A DNA stretch of 64,000 bases from Ophioderma brevispina (Eukaryota > Echinodermata > Ophiuroidea > Amphilepidida > Ophiodermatidae): positions 62,001 through 126,000 of the forward strand of contig JAMKCH010035896.1 of the NCBI GenBank assembly GCA_023653785.1. Reading direction: 5' to 3'. This document shows positions 1-10,084 of this stretch, in pieces. The notes beneath the pieces were generated by a model, which saw only the letters and a list, made by a program, of their open reading frames with translations, made no database searches and was not told where the DNA came from. How positions within the stretch are numbered: position 1 is the first letter of the stretch; every line of letters starts with the position of its first letter. The position numbers and the translations under genes were made by a program.

Positions 1-1150
1 TCACCATATGCGCTCCAACTTCTAAAATGCTGCCCAGGCAAGGGCTTTTCGTCTGTTAAAGTCTTTGAAACTGGAAGCCCATCATACAACCCATATATCG
101 GAGACATGTTTGAAATGCCACTCAGCCAAACTTTAAGCAGTGGAAGTGGGTTGCAGTTGGTAGTCATGTAATCTGTCTTTTCTTTGCACACTATGATGGT
201 CCCAATTCTTCAGCTGCAGCTGCTGTTCTTGATAATGTGCCTGAGTTCTAGGGATTGAAGACTCCATGGGCGATAATCGTCACGAAATCTAGGTCGTTAA
301 GACTTTGACTTTGGCTGATACCTCCTGACTGACGTGGATGTGTCATCAATGCCGCATTTAATCTTTGTGCCTTTGTGCAGCAAGTGTATCAGCACAATGA
401 AAATAAAGGGAGCTAATAGCAATACATCTCGCCTGCAGTACCCCCTGTTGAAACGAGGAAAGGTTCCGAGATATTTCCATCTACCGTAACAGCGCTTTGT
501 ATGCTGTAGAGGAAGCCTATGGCTTTTACCAAAACCTGTCTGGGATACATAGTGCCGGATACCGAGACCATGACCTTCCTTGATCGAGTCAAAGGGCTTT
601 CTTAAAAATCAATGAAGGTTTGATGTGTGAGTGGGAGTGTTTGATAACTCCTGAAAGCTCCATGCATTCTCCTTAGGCAAATATGGAACCTGCTGTGCAG
701 CGCTTCTCTACCGGGGCGAAAACCAGCTTGTTGGATCTTAGTATAGATCAACATGCTCTGTAATGCTTGTTAACAGATTTTTGGTTGAGACTTTTGCTGT
801 CACTGCCATCAGTAATTCCCGTACTTATTCATAGCAGCTTAGGTCTCCTTTCTGGGGGGATCTTAGGCAAAGGAACAATGATGCTAGTGATCCACTGTTT
901 CGGGGGGTGAAGAGTGGTGAAAACTTCAAGCACAACTTTTTGGTTACCTGCAACAGTTACCTCCCCACACTCTGGAGTGCTCTTATGTTATTGCCCTGTC
1001 CCTCCATCTGTCCCTGTTGTTTTCATTCCGTGAATTGCCTTTCCTGGTTCGTTCGATGATTGTGTGTCTTTGGGCATATAGGAAGGTCCTGATCAGCAGG
1101 AGAATGTAGGTCAGATGTTGGTGGACCGATTTCTTGTTGAGTAGAGAGTA
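1..1150 (-). pseudogene. LINE reverse transcriptase domain remnant (partial)
   Basis: The palm/fingers region of a non-LTR reverse transcriptase is recognisable only by joining frames by eye. Visible pieces are TFIDF near 605-620, KPFDSIKE near 576-599, an NISEPFLVSTGG segment (about 440-485) matching the family's 'tG(v/t)rQG' region, and a NDLDF..IIAHG segment near 267-300 where intact relatives have the LDFADDIALL active-site box. The double aspartate of that box is lost, so the copy is inactive. The domain runs off the left edge of the window. Confidence 0.65.
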
Positions 1151-1659
1151 AAGTATGCCGCCACTCATCAAGAAGTTTCTTTTTTCACTTGATGGGGCTG
1201 TACCATCCCTTTTCTTGACTTGGTGGAAGCTCTTCTATCCTGACCATAGATTTTTGTGATAATTTCCATGTTGTATTCATTCACCCTTCCTCATGCTGCA
1301 ACTTTCATCTCCTCTGTTTTTGAGTTTGGGCCAGTCATCGTTTATAACGATTGCGTTCAGCCTTGCATTGAAGATCCTCCCTGCATTCCTTTAATGGTTG
1401 GTTCTATCAATGAGGAATTTCTTCTTTGCCCTTGTTCGCTCCTGCCTCAGGCCGTACGGTTTTCCTCATACAAACCTCAGCAGGCATTCCACAAGGGCTG
1501 CATTTGCCAACCACTTCTTTGGCTGCTGCTTCAACCGCTTCCTCAATTAGGTTGTACCGTTTAGTGATTGACACAGATGAGTCTAGTTCTTGACGGTACC
1601 TGAAACCTTTGTAAAGTTGGGGGGTGCGATCTGAAATTGTTGTTTTGAAGAGGATTTTG

Positions 1660-2400
1660 TAGCTTCTTCTTCCAGTCAAAACTTTGGTCTTCCAGGCTTT
1701 ACCTTAGATGTGCTAAGGATGGCTTTGAGACGGATGCTGAGTCTCTGTGATCAGAATCCAGGCTCCACAGTTTGTAGGCTCTGCGGTTACGGAGAGAATT
1801 CACTCATTTGCCATTGACTATGATGGTGTCCAGCTGGGCTTTGAAACCATTTGGTGCATCCAGTCCATAGACGGCTTGCTTGGTTTGGGGAATCTTGCCT
1901 GAGCTGCTTAGCTGGTACTCTTGACAGAGTGAAACAAGCCTCTCCCCCATTTTTGTTAGTTTTTCCTCAGGGAACAGTGGAGGACAACAAGTACTGGGTT
2001 AGACAGGTGGGCTATACTTGCCAATTCTGGATTGAAGTCCCCGATTGTAGATGGATATCATGCTCTTTACATTCTTCAAATGTTTCTTTGGAGAGTGGTC
2101 ATAAAAGGTGTCCTTGTCTGTGTCACTAGCTGACTCTGTTGGAGCATAGACAGTTGTTACTGGGTAGAGCCGTGGATTACCAGAAGTAGCTGTTAGGAGT
2201 CCGTGGCTGACTGATTTGTCTACTCACCAGGCATCTGTGGACATTCTTGGTCGGCCAGCCTACCGCCATGTCTCTGTCTGTAGGCAGAGCTGTAAAACGC
2301 GTATCCATTTTTTTGGTCATCTGACCATACTTCGTCAGCTGGTGATGTTGTGATAGGCGGTGTTTGTCTGAATACCAACATGTTCCAAGTCCTACATTGT
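1660..2400 (-). pseudogene. LINE endonuclease domain remnant
   Basis: This is the exonuclease/endonuclease/phosphatase-fold domain of the decayed LINE. In the family it nicks genomic DNA to prime target-primed reverse transcription. On the minus strand one reads TWNMLVFRQT near the start. Later come an NGFKAQLD segment (1808-1850), matching the family's 'NGxxxQIDYI' strand, and SDHR at 1744-1755, whose Asp-His pair is catalytic in intact members. The catalytic pair survives but the frame is broken by stops and shifts between these motifs, so no product is expected. A minus-strand open frame at 1407-1679 just downstream corresponds to the linker between endonuclease and reverse transcriptase. 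Confidence 0.7.
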
Positions 2401-2420
2401 GGCAGCTGTGAAAAGTTGAT

Positions 2421-3220
2421 TTAACTTCCTTGTGATGCAAATGCGCAGTTGTCGTCGACACTAAGAGAGGATGAAAGTAGCTAGACGAGCATATCAGGCC
2501 CGCAGTTCCGTGAGGTGTGCCGGGTTCCCACTGGTCCGTCATAGAGTCATCCTTGGACGCCTGTCCAGCTACCTTCGAAGTATTATTTGAGTCATTTCTG
2601 CGATTTTCGTAAATCCAATGGTTGCCAGAAATTATTTTATTCCAGTTTCGGCAAAACTGCATGGGGGATTGGCCCTGGACAGGTTTAGTTTCCGGAATTA
2701 AATTGTAGTTCGCCCCTGTCGTGAAAGCAATGATGGCCGAAAATTTCAAATTTATTCAGACGCCCCTGATTCTGTCAGTGTGTAAGCAGAATTGTTGTGG
2801 TGTCCTTGGCCGTGGATTCTCTTTCTCCTCATTCGCCCTCTGCCGTTGGTACTAAATTTGTTCTCATCCTGCCAAGGTAATGGACAATACCATACAATGG
2901 GAGTATATCGCGTCATACAATTGCTGGAACTGAGGATGGTGACCTAGCTGCAGGTGACCAACCCAGGAGTGAAAAGAACCTTGGAATTAAGCTAGCCCTA
3001 CCAGAAGACAGCACCTGATGGTATCGCACTGTTCTCCAGCATTTTAAGTAACACGTCCAGCCAGAACATAACTCACAGGATGCTCTGATACCTCAGGTAT
3101 TAACCCTACAACAACCCAAAATTGAACATCCAACACCTAGACACAGCACCTTGGAGGCTGACAGCGGTCCTTCCCCGGCACGTCGCTGGCAGTACACGTC
3201 TACGGCCCTACGGTAGCAAT
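2421..3220. other. Intergenic, no gene seen
   Basis: No repeat shared with the rest of the window was recognised. A 190-codon minus-strand open frame at 2177-2749 overlaps the LINE 5' end and is out of frame with its endonuclease motifs. This stretch may include the LINE 5' untranslated region. Confidence 0.4.
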
Positions 3221-3224
3221 CCAT

Positions 3225-3746
3225 GCAAAGATTTTTTGAAAGCAAAAGACTGGCCAGACATTACGTCACAATGACGTCATAAAGTTCGCATGTCAGCAAA
3301 ACTGCAATTTCCATAGACACACACAGTGAAAAATTCAATTTTTCGCCAAAAAGGTTAGGAAAATCAGATTTTCATGCGGTTTTTGACTCTACTTGATGGG
3401 AAATGAATGGTTTTATATAATGACAGCATTTTAGAGCTATAATAAGGTGTTTGAGTCGCTAAAATTGCGAAATATTAATTTTCCACCCTATATTCAGTAT
3501 TTTCGAACTTTCCTCAACATATGACGTCATGGTGACGTACGTCATAATGGAGATGTTGGTACTTATTTTGGTACCAATGGAAAGAAGAAACTCTAAGCTA
3601 TCCTTTGGTACCAAATTTATATGTATCGGGTGTTCAGTAACGAAAATCACAGGGGGGTGGTAACCACCCACCCCACCCCCCCCCCCCCCAAAAAAAAAAA
3701 AAAAAAAAATTTTGTTACAAAAAATGGCTTGGTAGACGAGGGTTAA
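3225..3746 (+). mobile_element. Family A element, copy 1 (TTAA-ended, left-truncated)
   Basis: About 520 bp aligns by eye with two other places in the window (reverse complement of 5873-6300, and 18690-19145). Shared landmarks are GTTCGCATGTCAG, CCATAGACACAC, TTTTTCGCCAAAAA, GAGTCGCTAAAATTGCG and TTGGTACCAATGGAA. The right end reads GGTAGACGAGGG (3731-3742) followed by TTAA (3743-3746), matching the termini of the complete copy. The left terminus is not found, so the copy is truncated or rearranged there. A run of Cs followed by a run of As (about 3675-3710) sits near the right end. No coding capacity is seen. Confidence 0.75.
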
Positions 3747-3779
3747 ACGGAGTTTACTTGTGCCCATGAGACCCCAGTT

Positions 3780-4230
3780 ACACATCAGGCTACGAGTGGT
3801 CTACGAGCACTTACGCGCTCCCCCGGGAATACGCGGGAAAAATTTGTTTGTGGGCGTACGACAAGTTAATGAGGGGCCTACGCGATCGTACGAGAAAATT
3901 TTCGACCCTAGATCCTACGCGGCTCGTAGGCGCGCGGACGATTGTCGTAAAAAAACGTGCACTCGCCTACGCGTCTCGTAGAATGGTCAGAACCGGTTCC
4001 AAGCCGCCCACGAGGTGCGCACGCGGGCCATAGAAGCCTACGACAATCGGTCGCTAGCATTCATTCTGGCTCTCGTAGTAAGTTTGTCGCTATCTAAAAA
4101 TGTCAAAATTGTACTGTGAAATGACACATACGCCGTGTAAATACGCCACTATACGAAACGGCAAATTCTTGCAAATATAGATACGTCATTGTCCCTGAAT
4201 ACGAGTTGGAAACGCCGATTTTAAGTCAGG
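3780..4230. repeat. TACG/CTACGAG-rich, CpG-dense patch
   Basis: Within about 310 bp (3780-4090) the words CTACGAG, CCTACG, CGTACG, TACGCG and their complements recur around twenty times in both orientations, and single TACG words continue to about 4220. CpG is far denser than in the flanks. The pattern resembles subterminal transposase-binding repeats of a DNA transposon end or a cluster of protein-binding sites. No terminal inverted repeat was established, so the nature is open. Two overlapping open frames here (3760-3981, 3848-4033) look like by-products of the composition. Confidence 0.5.
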
Positions 4231-4356
4231 GTGCACAAACTTCCCAAGTTCAATGTTATGCAATAACCCTACTAATTAGGCTAACCTACTAAAAAAGAGT
4301 TCAAACTTGTTCTTTTAAAGTGATTAATGGATCACTTCAAAATGGTGAAATTTGTG

Positions 4357-4681
4357 TTAAAGAGACACTGGCACATTTGCAAAATAGTGTGCCCTCTCGA
4401 TTTTTCAAATATATAAAATCAACACCCTTATGGGTGAACATAATTAAAGTCTATGATATTCATGTAATAGACATATTTGTTGAATAAAGTTAAGGCAAAC
4501 TTAAAGTTGGCCTACAAATTACATGGTTGTCTTTAGCCTCTTATTAATGCCCCTATCTGTTTTGGGTATGTTATTTTTATAATGTAAAATATATCTCTAT
4601 TCTTCCAATGGCCTGGACTATCATTTGCTATCAAATTGAAGCAATTTCATATTTTGTAAAGATGTGCCAGGGCCGCTTTAA
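4357..4681. mobile_element. TTAA-flanked MITE (family N)
   Basis: The element is bounded by TTAA at 4357-4360 and 4678-4681. The left end is AGAGACACTGGCACATTTGC. The right end in reverse complement is AGCGGCCCTGGCACATCTTT, and both continue into a CAAAATA-like stretch, giving imperfect inverted repeats of roughly 25-30 bp. The 317-bp body is AT-rich and non-coding. Size, TTAA target duplication and inverted ends are those of a piggyBac-type non-autonomous element; the superfamily assignment is inferred from the TTAA. Confidence 0.72.
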
Positions 4682-5600
4682 CCTCAGCCTAATTGTATTC
4701 GTTTCATGGTAAATTTCGCTTCATGTTGACTCCTTTTGAGAGTGAAATGTCACCTCTTTATTGAGTATGTAAATTGCAATGAGTATGTTCGTGCGTATAA
4801 ATCCGTTATCTTCGGTTTGATTTAGTGGCTACAAGATGGCGTGGAAGGCTTATCTCTGCTCTGCTGATTTTGTTCCCTTCAATATGGTCATTCGTCATCA
4901 AATCACTCTTTCCAATGGCGCGTATGAATCGATTACTAAGCAAACCACAAATAGTTTTAAAGTAAAGTGCACCGACGTCTATTCACACTCCCAAGTGATA
5001 TTCTCGTTTAAGATCGTTTCCGCGAGAGACCACAGTTTAATTCTGCTGATTAAATGTCTATAATTATGATAATCTTGCCAGATTCACGCCTGGCAATGTA
5101 AAAACCATGCATGAGATACTACTCATGATGGAATGGATGGGCACGAACACTCCTTAGTGATGTGAGTAAGCATAGGCAGCAGTCGGCAATCAACTGCATC
5201 TGAGAGGCGTGATTAGGTCTGATTTCAGGCGGTAACACTTGGCCGGAAGGAGCCACATGGAAATTGGGTTACTTGAGGTCATTTTCAACAAGATGCAGGA
5301 TTAGATCATATGTGTGCGTTGCTCTATCCCGTTTATATTTGAAGCAATCGACTATACAGTGATGAATAGTAAATACTCTAATTCACCTAAAATGGGCGCT
5401 ATTAATTTTCCCTTTTTCCCGGACAGTACCATCTTTTTATTAATCGCACGACTAGAGAATAATACACAACCCAATTAGAACATCTAGCTGCAATAGGCTT
5501 GCTCTTCCTTTTCGGTCTTGTGCATCGTTGTTGATATTCACTCGGTCGACTAGTCCGATCTGTAGCGGGTGCAAGTATGGGGTTAAATGGGGCGCACTCG
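4682..5600. other. Intergenic, no supported gene
   Basis: This stretch is AT-rich. A plus-strand frame of 75 codons (4836-5063, starting MAWKAYLCSADF) has no recognisable domain or conserved neighbour and is not called. Confidence 0.4.
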
Positions 5601-5604
5601 CCCA

Positions 5605-5762
5605 ACCGGTGAGACGTATAAGGAATCCGACGTACTCACAGGTCGGCTACAACGGTAAGGAATAGGGCACTCATTCAGTTGACTCTTCACGCGACATTAG
5701 TTTCACCGCTTTATTCCGTTACCGTCTATGGCGCCCGGACTAGGCTCCTGCCAGACATGTTG
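5605..5762 (-). mobile_element. Family B short MITE, copy 1 (diverged)
   Basis: The reverse complement matches the two fuller copies at 32.8 and 63.7 kb through AGTCCGG, ACGGAATAAAGCG, AACTAATGT, AGAGTCAACTGAAT and GCCCTATT. The inner 120 bp aligns well. The terminal TATAGTCCG repeats have decayed, so the boundaries are approximate. Confidence 0.6.
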
Positions 5763-5868
5763 CGTTCACCCGGACCCACCGTACCTACGTTTTACAATAT
5801 CTTCTTAATACATTTAATTGAAGCTCGTTTGTGTTTTTCATTCAAAATTCATTTACTTAGTGTGTTTT

Positions 5869-7465
5869 TTAACCCTCGTCTACCTGAGCATTTTTTTTTG
5901 GTACAAACTCCCGAATGGGGGTGGTTACCACGCTGAAGTTATAGTTTTCTTTCTTTCCATTTGTATCAAAGGTAAGTGGGTACCAACGTCCCCATTATGA
6001 TGTCACTGTGACGTCCATAAGTTGAGGAAAGGGGGGTTGAAAATACTGATCTAGGGTGGAAAATTGATATTTCGCAATTTCAGCGACTCAAACTCCTTAT
6101 TATAGCACTAAATTATATAAAACCGTCATTTCCTATCAAGAAGCCAAAAACCTCATGAAAATCGGATATTCCTAACATTTTTGGCGAAAATTGAATTTTC
6201 CCTATGCGTGTCTATGGAAATTGACCATTTTGCTAACATGTGAAACTTTAGGACTCATTGTGACGTAATGCTAGGGGCAGTGGGTTGTGGACCATTTTGG
6301 TATCATGGACAGAGGAGGACATAGCACTCTCTTAAACGAAAGAGTGAAAAAACACTCTAAAAGAGTGAAATCTTCACTCCCAAAAGAGCCACTGAGTGAT
6401 GCATCTTTTAGAGTGAGACCACGCAAAATAAAGAGTGAACAAATAACTCTTCAGGAAAGAGTGACTGATAACTCCTTTTTATAGTGAACTAGTCACTCTA
6501 TAGAGTTGTGATTCTTTAGGAATTTTGTTTTTTTGGTGAGTAATTGTATGTGTAGGTCTAATTCATAGCATCGTGACTTATGAAAATAGTATGTGGCGCA
6601 GCATGGCATATTCCGTGAGACCATGTGCACGCATGACGTTAATGATACGGTTATGTATGCCCTGACATGCATGATTGTGAAATTTTGTACATGTGTACCT
6701 AGCTGGCCGGGATCCTGGCGCAGATACGTATGTGCGAGTGATAATACAGTAATAACATTTAACCACACCTTGTCTGTAAATGCTATGAACTGTGGACCCG
6801 ACACAACAATATACTCACCCGTGCAGAGTCTATGATTTCTTCACTAGCTAATTTCAACTTCGTTCAACCGTCTGCTGACGGTCTCACTTAACTCGTCCGC
6901 CATGTTGTTCTAAAATAATCACGCGATTTGCGGCGTATCTGATTGGCTCTTAAGTTCACTCCGAAAAAGAGTGAGCATTTCCTCATTCCTTTAAGAGCTA
7001 AAAATCCGGTCGATAAGAGTTCAGAGTGGGCTTCATTCACTCCGAAAAGATGGCATTTGAAACCACTCGGTAGAGAGGCGCTCTGTTTACCGCGAGTGAG
7101 TTGTTGGTTGCATTTTCTCGCTCTTTTAGCTAAAAGCCACTCGATTATAGTTAAGTTAAATACTCGATTTTCACTCTTTCATTTTAAGAGAGTATCTATT
7201 GGTACCAAATCAAGTGCTTTATGAATGTCTGTGTTGGTTGCTAGGGCTTTGTAGGCCTACTTTCTCTCCCCCCCCCCTATCTATCACTTTGGGATCACCC
7301 TGTATCTACCCCATACCCCGGTGGATGTTTGTTTTTGGATGAAAAGGAGCGGGAAATGTCAATTGACAATTACTTAAAAAATTAGCCCAAAAAATGGGGT
7401 TTTTAGCAAGCGGGGAAAAACCTAAAGGGGGTGGTACCCCCACCCCTTCGGTAGACGAGAGTTAA
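5869..7465 (-). mobile_element. Family A element, copy 2: complete TTAA-flanked element with a nested insertion
   Basis: The ends are CCCTCGTCTACC (5873-5884) and GGTAGACGAGAG (7450-7461), a 12-bp inverted repeat with one mismatch, flanked by TTAA on both sides (5869-5872, 7462-7465). The first ~430 bp is the reverse complement of copy 1. The middle (about 6325-7193) is a separate nested element, and family A sequence resumes at 7194 and runs to the right terminus. TTAA duplication plus CCC-starting termini are the signature of piggyBac-type transposition. No transposase frame is present, so this is a non-autonomous member. Without the insertion the element would be about 720 bp. Confidence 0.82.
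6325..7193. mobile_element. Nested element with AGAGTGA subterminal repeats
   Basis: About 870 bp is inserted inside family A copy 2. The ends are ACTCTCTTAAA at the left and TTTAAGAGAGT at the right. Inside each end lies a dense array of AGAGTGA/TCACTCT words (6325-6510 and 6940-7193) in both orientations, while the middle (6520-6930) lacks them. The related copy at 18650-18670 carries the uninterrupted flanks, which supports the boundaries to within a few bases. No clear target duplication is seen. Subterminal repeat arrays are known transposase-binding regions in several cut-and-paste families, but the family here is not identified. Small open frames in the middle have no recognised homology. 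Confidence 0.7.
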
Positions 7466-7611
7466 GATTGTGTTCAGGTCAATTCAATTCTATGTGGTCA
7501 ATTTTAAAAAACTATTTGCAGGAATTCGACGCAACATAATATAACAAAATGTAATTTGGGCAAAGGTACTAAGTATGCATTTTATAAATACATTTTTCTT
7601 TTATTACTAGA

Positions 7612-10084
7612 GAAGCTTCTGAGAAACTGGCGAGTACAGAATTAAATACAGACGAAAAATACACGTCTCGAACCCGGAGCCTCTCGCTTTCTATGCGTTA
7701 GAAATACCACTGGTCCACAGAGGACTGTTTTAATGTGGATATAACCAGTGAACGACACTAATGTATTTCAATCTTTATCAGAGTTTTTCACTCGGCCGTA
7801 AGTATTTTTTTGTATATGAAGGGAGGGCCCTTTATCATGGCATGTTCTAGCAGAATCTAGCGAAGCGAAACTCATTCAATGCACATGAGGATCAAGTAAA
7901 TGATACAACCCGAGAAAAGGAAAACTTTGTAAAATATTATATAGAAGCTCGAGAAACTGGCGCGCACAGAACTACATAAGACAAAAAATAACACGATCCT
8001 CGAACCCGGAACCTCTCGCTTTCTAGGCGTTAGAATTACCACTGGGGCCACAGAGGACTGTGTTAATGTGGATCTCAGTGAACGAGCACTAATGCATTTC
8101 GGTCTTTATTTCAGAGTTTTTTTCAAAAGCGGCCGTAATTATAGTTTGTTGTATATAGGAATGGGAGGGCCTTGAATATGCATGATTCTAGCAGAAATCT
8201 ATGACGAAGCGAAACTCAATCAATGCTCGCGAGGTCAAGTATGAAACAACCCGAGAAAGTAAATTGGTCAATATTATATAGAAGCTTTCCGGAGAAACGG
8301 CGACACAGAAACTTTAATAACGACAAAAATACATCGGTCTCGACGTGCGCCGGAGCCTCTCACTATTCTAGGCGTGGAAATACCACTGGCACGACCGGCA
8401 GGACTGTGTTAATGATGGAAATCCCGAGTGAAGGCGGAAGCGGCTAATGTATTCACAAAAAGTCTTGTGCACTTGTCGTGGAGATTTCAATGCGGCAAGA
8501 CGGAGTAATTATTTTATGTTTGATTATAAGAAATGGGAGGAGGAAGACCTTATATATGCATGATGCTAGCAGAATCTAATGAAATGAAGCGGAAGACTAC
8601 AATAAAAAGGATCGAATGCTCGCGATGATCCAGTAAAATGAGACAACCCGAAAAAGTAAATTGGTCAATATTCTAATTAACAAGCTCCTGGCAGAAACGT
8701 GGGGCGAAGCACAGAACGAAATAAAGACGAAAGATACAACGGTCTCGAACCCGGAGCTCTCGCTTTCTAGGCGTGAGTAATACCACTATGGGCCCCAGAG
8801 GACTGTGTAATGTGGATACCAGTGGAACAGAGCACTACATCGTATTTCCATCTTATATTTCAGATTTCAAGCCGTTGCAGTCAATTACGCTATTTTTGAT
8901 ATTATAGAATGGGGAGTGCCTTAGAATGCATGATTCCGTAGGGACATCAAAGTAACTACTGAGAAATGAGAAACGAAGCCGAACTAATCAAATTCAATGC
9001 ACTAGAGGATCAAGTAACTATACAATCGAAAAGTAAATTTGTAAATATGGTATAGAAACTCGAGAAACTGGCGAGCAGAACTAAATAAAGACACGAAATA
9101 CAGCGGTCTCGAACCCTGAGCCTCTCGCATTCTAGGCGAGAGAAATACCACTGGGCCAACCAGAGGACTGTGGTATTTAATGTTAGAGATCACAGTGAAC
9201 GTACACTAATGTATTTCAGTCATTTATTTGTTCAGAGTTTTAAAGGCGTGGGGCCGATAATCCATAATATTTTTTTTGGTATATAAAATGTAAAGGGAGG
9301 GCCTTTATATGCATGATTCTGCAGAATCAATGACGAAGCTAACTCCAAAGTTCAGGCTCGCGATGAGGGTATAGTAAAGTGATACGACGACCCGACGAAA
9401 AGATAAAAACTGGTCAATATTATAATAGAAGCAGGCGGAGAAAACAGAGCGAGCACAGAACGCTAATAAGGAGAAAAATAACCGGCTCAACCCAGGAGCT
9501 CATCGAACTTTCTAGCGTGAGAATACCACTAGGGGCCACAGGAGGACTGGGTTGTTATAAAATGCATGGATACACTAGACGAACGAGCACGTAATCATAT
9601 AGATCACATCTTTATTATCAGAGTTGGTCAAAAAGCGGCCGTAATATGAAATGGGTTTGTATTATACGAATGGAGGGGAAACCTATATCTGCATGATGAT
9701 GTGTCGCAGAACTACGCTACGAAGAACGTCGATACGATTGCTACATTCAATCGCTCGCGAGGAAACTCAGTAAATGAAACAAACTCGAGAAAGTAAATTG
9801 GTGTAAATAGTATGTAGAAGCTCGGAAGACACAATGAGCGAGCAACAGAACCTGAACTAAGACTGACGAAAAATACACGGTCCCTCGAACCCGGGCCTCT
9901 CGCTTTCTAGATCGTGAGAAATATACCAACACTGGGCCACATAGGGCTTGTTAATGTGGGATACCAGTGAACGATCAACTCAATGTAGTTTCAGTCTTTA
10001 TTGCAGAGTTCAAAAGCGGGCCGTAATTAGTTATTTTTGTATTATATAATGGGAGGGCCTAATATGCATGATTTCTAGCAGAAA
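7612..10084 (-). repeat. Satellite array of ~340-bp units each containing a tRNA-Ser-like module
   Basis: About seven head-to-tail units occur, with the B-box-like words near 7665, 7998, 8338, 8741, 9105, 9482 and 9880. Spacing grows from about 333 to about 400 bp. On the minus strand each unit reads a Pol III A-box (TGGCCCAGTGGTA), a CTAGAAA seven-base loop like that of a tRNA-Ser(AGA) anticodon loop, and a B-box (GGTTCGAGACC). The rest of the unit includes CGGCCGTAATTA, GGGAGGGCCTT and ATGCATGATTCTAGCAGAA. The tRNA-like part lacks a convincing long variable arm and acceptor stem, so it is not called as a functional tRNA. The units could be a tandemly amplified SINE or a tRNA-gene-derived satellite. 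Units 3-7 differ mainly by small indels. Confidence 0.8.

Larger units (their letters stand above)
1..2420 (-). mobile_element. Degenerate non-LTR retrotransposon (LINE), APE endonuclease plus reverse transcriptase
   Basis: Read on the minus strand in several shifted frames, this stretch follows the order of a LINE ORF2: an apurinic-type endonuclease near 2390-1700, a linker near 1680-1150, and a reverse transcriptase from about 1150 to the window edge. Landmarks are a TWNxxxxxQT-like endonuclease start at 2382-2390, an SDHR catalytic motif at 1744-1755, an FDSI palm motif near 582-599 and a degraded LDFADDIA-like active site near 267-297. Many stops and frameshifts make it a dead copy. It is truncated by the window start, so the 3' end is not seen. 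The family resembles the RTE/CR1-like group often annotated in animals as endonuclease-reverse transcriptase, but the exact clade is not determined. No target duplication was found at the 5' side. Confidence 0.8.

Noticed and set aside
2177..2749. 190-codon minus-strand frame
   Set aside because: It overlaps the decayed LINE endonuclease in a different reading frame from the TWN and SDHR motifs, so it is a chance opening.
7612..10084. Functional tRNA-Ser genes in the satellite
   Set aside because: The boxes and loop fit, but the acceptor stem and long variable arm are not convincing and most units carry indels in the tRNA-like part.
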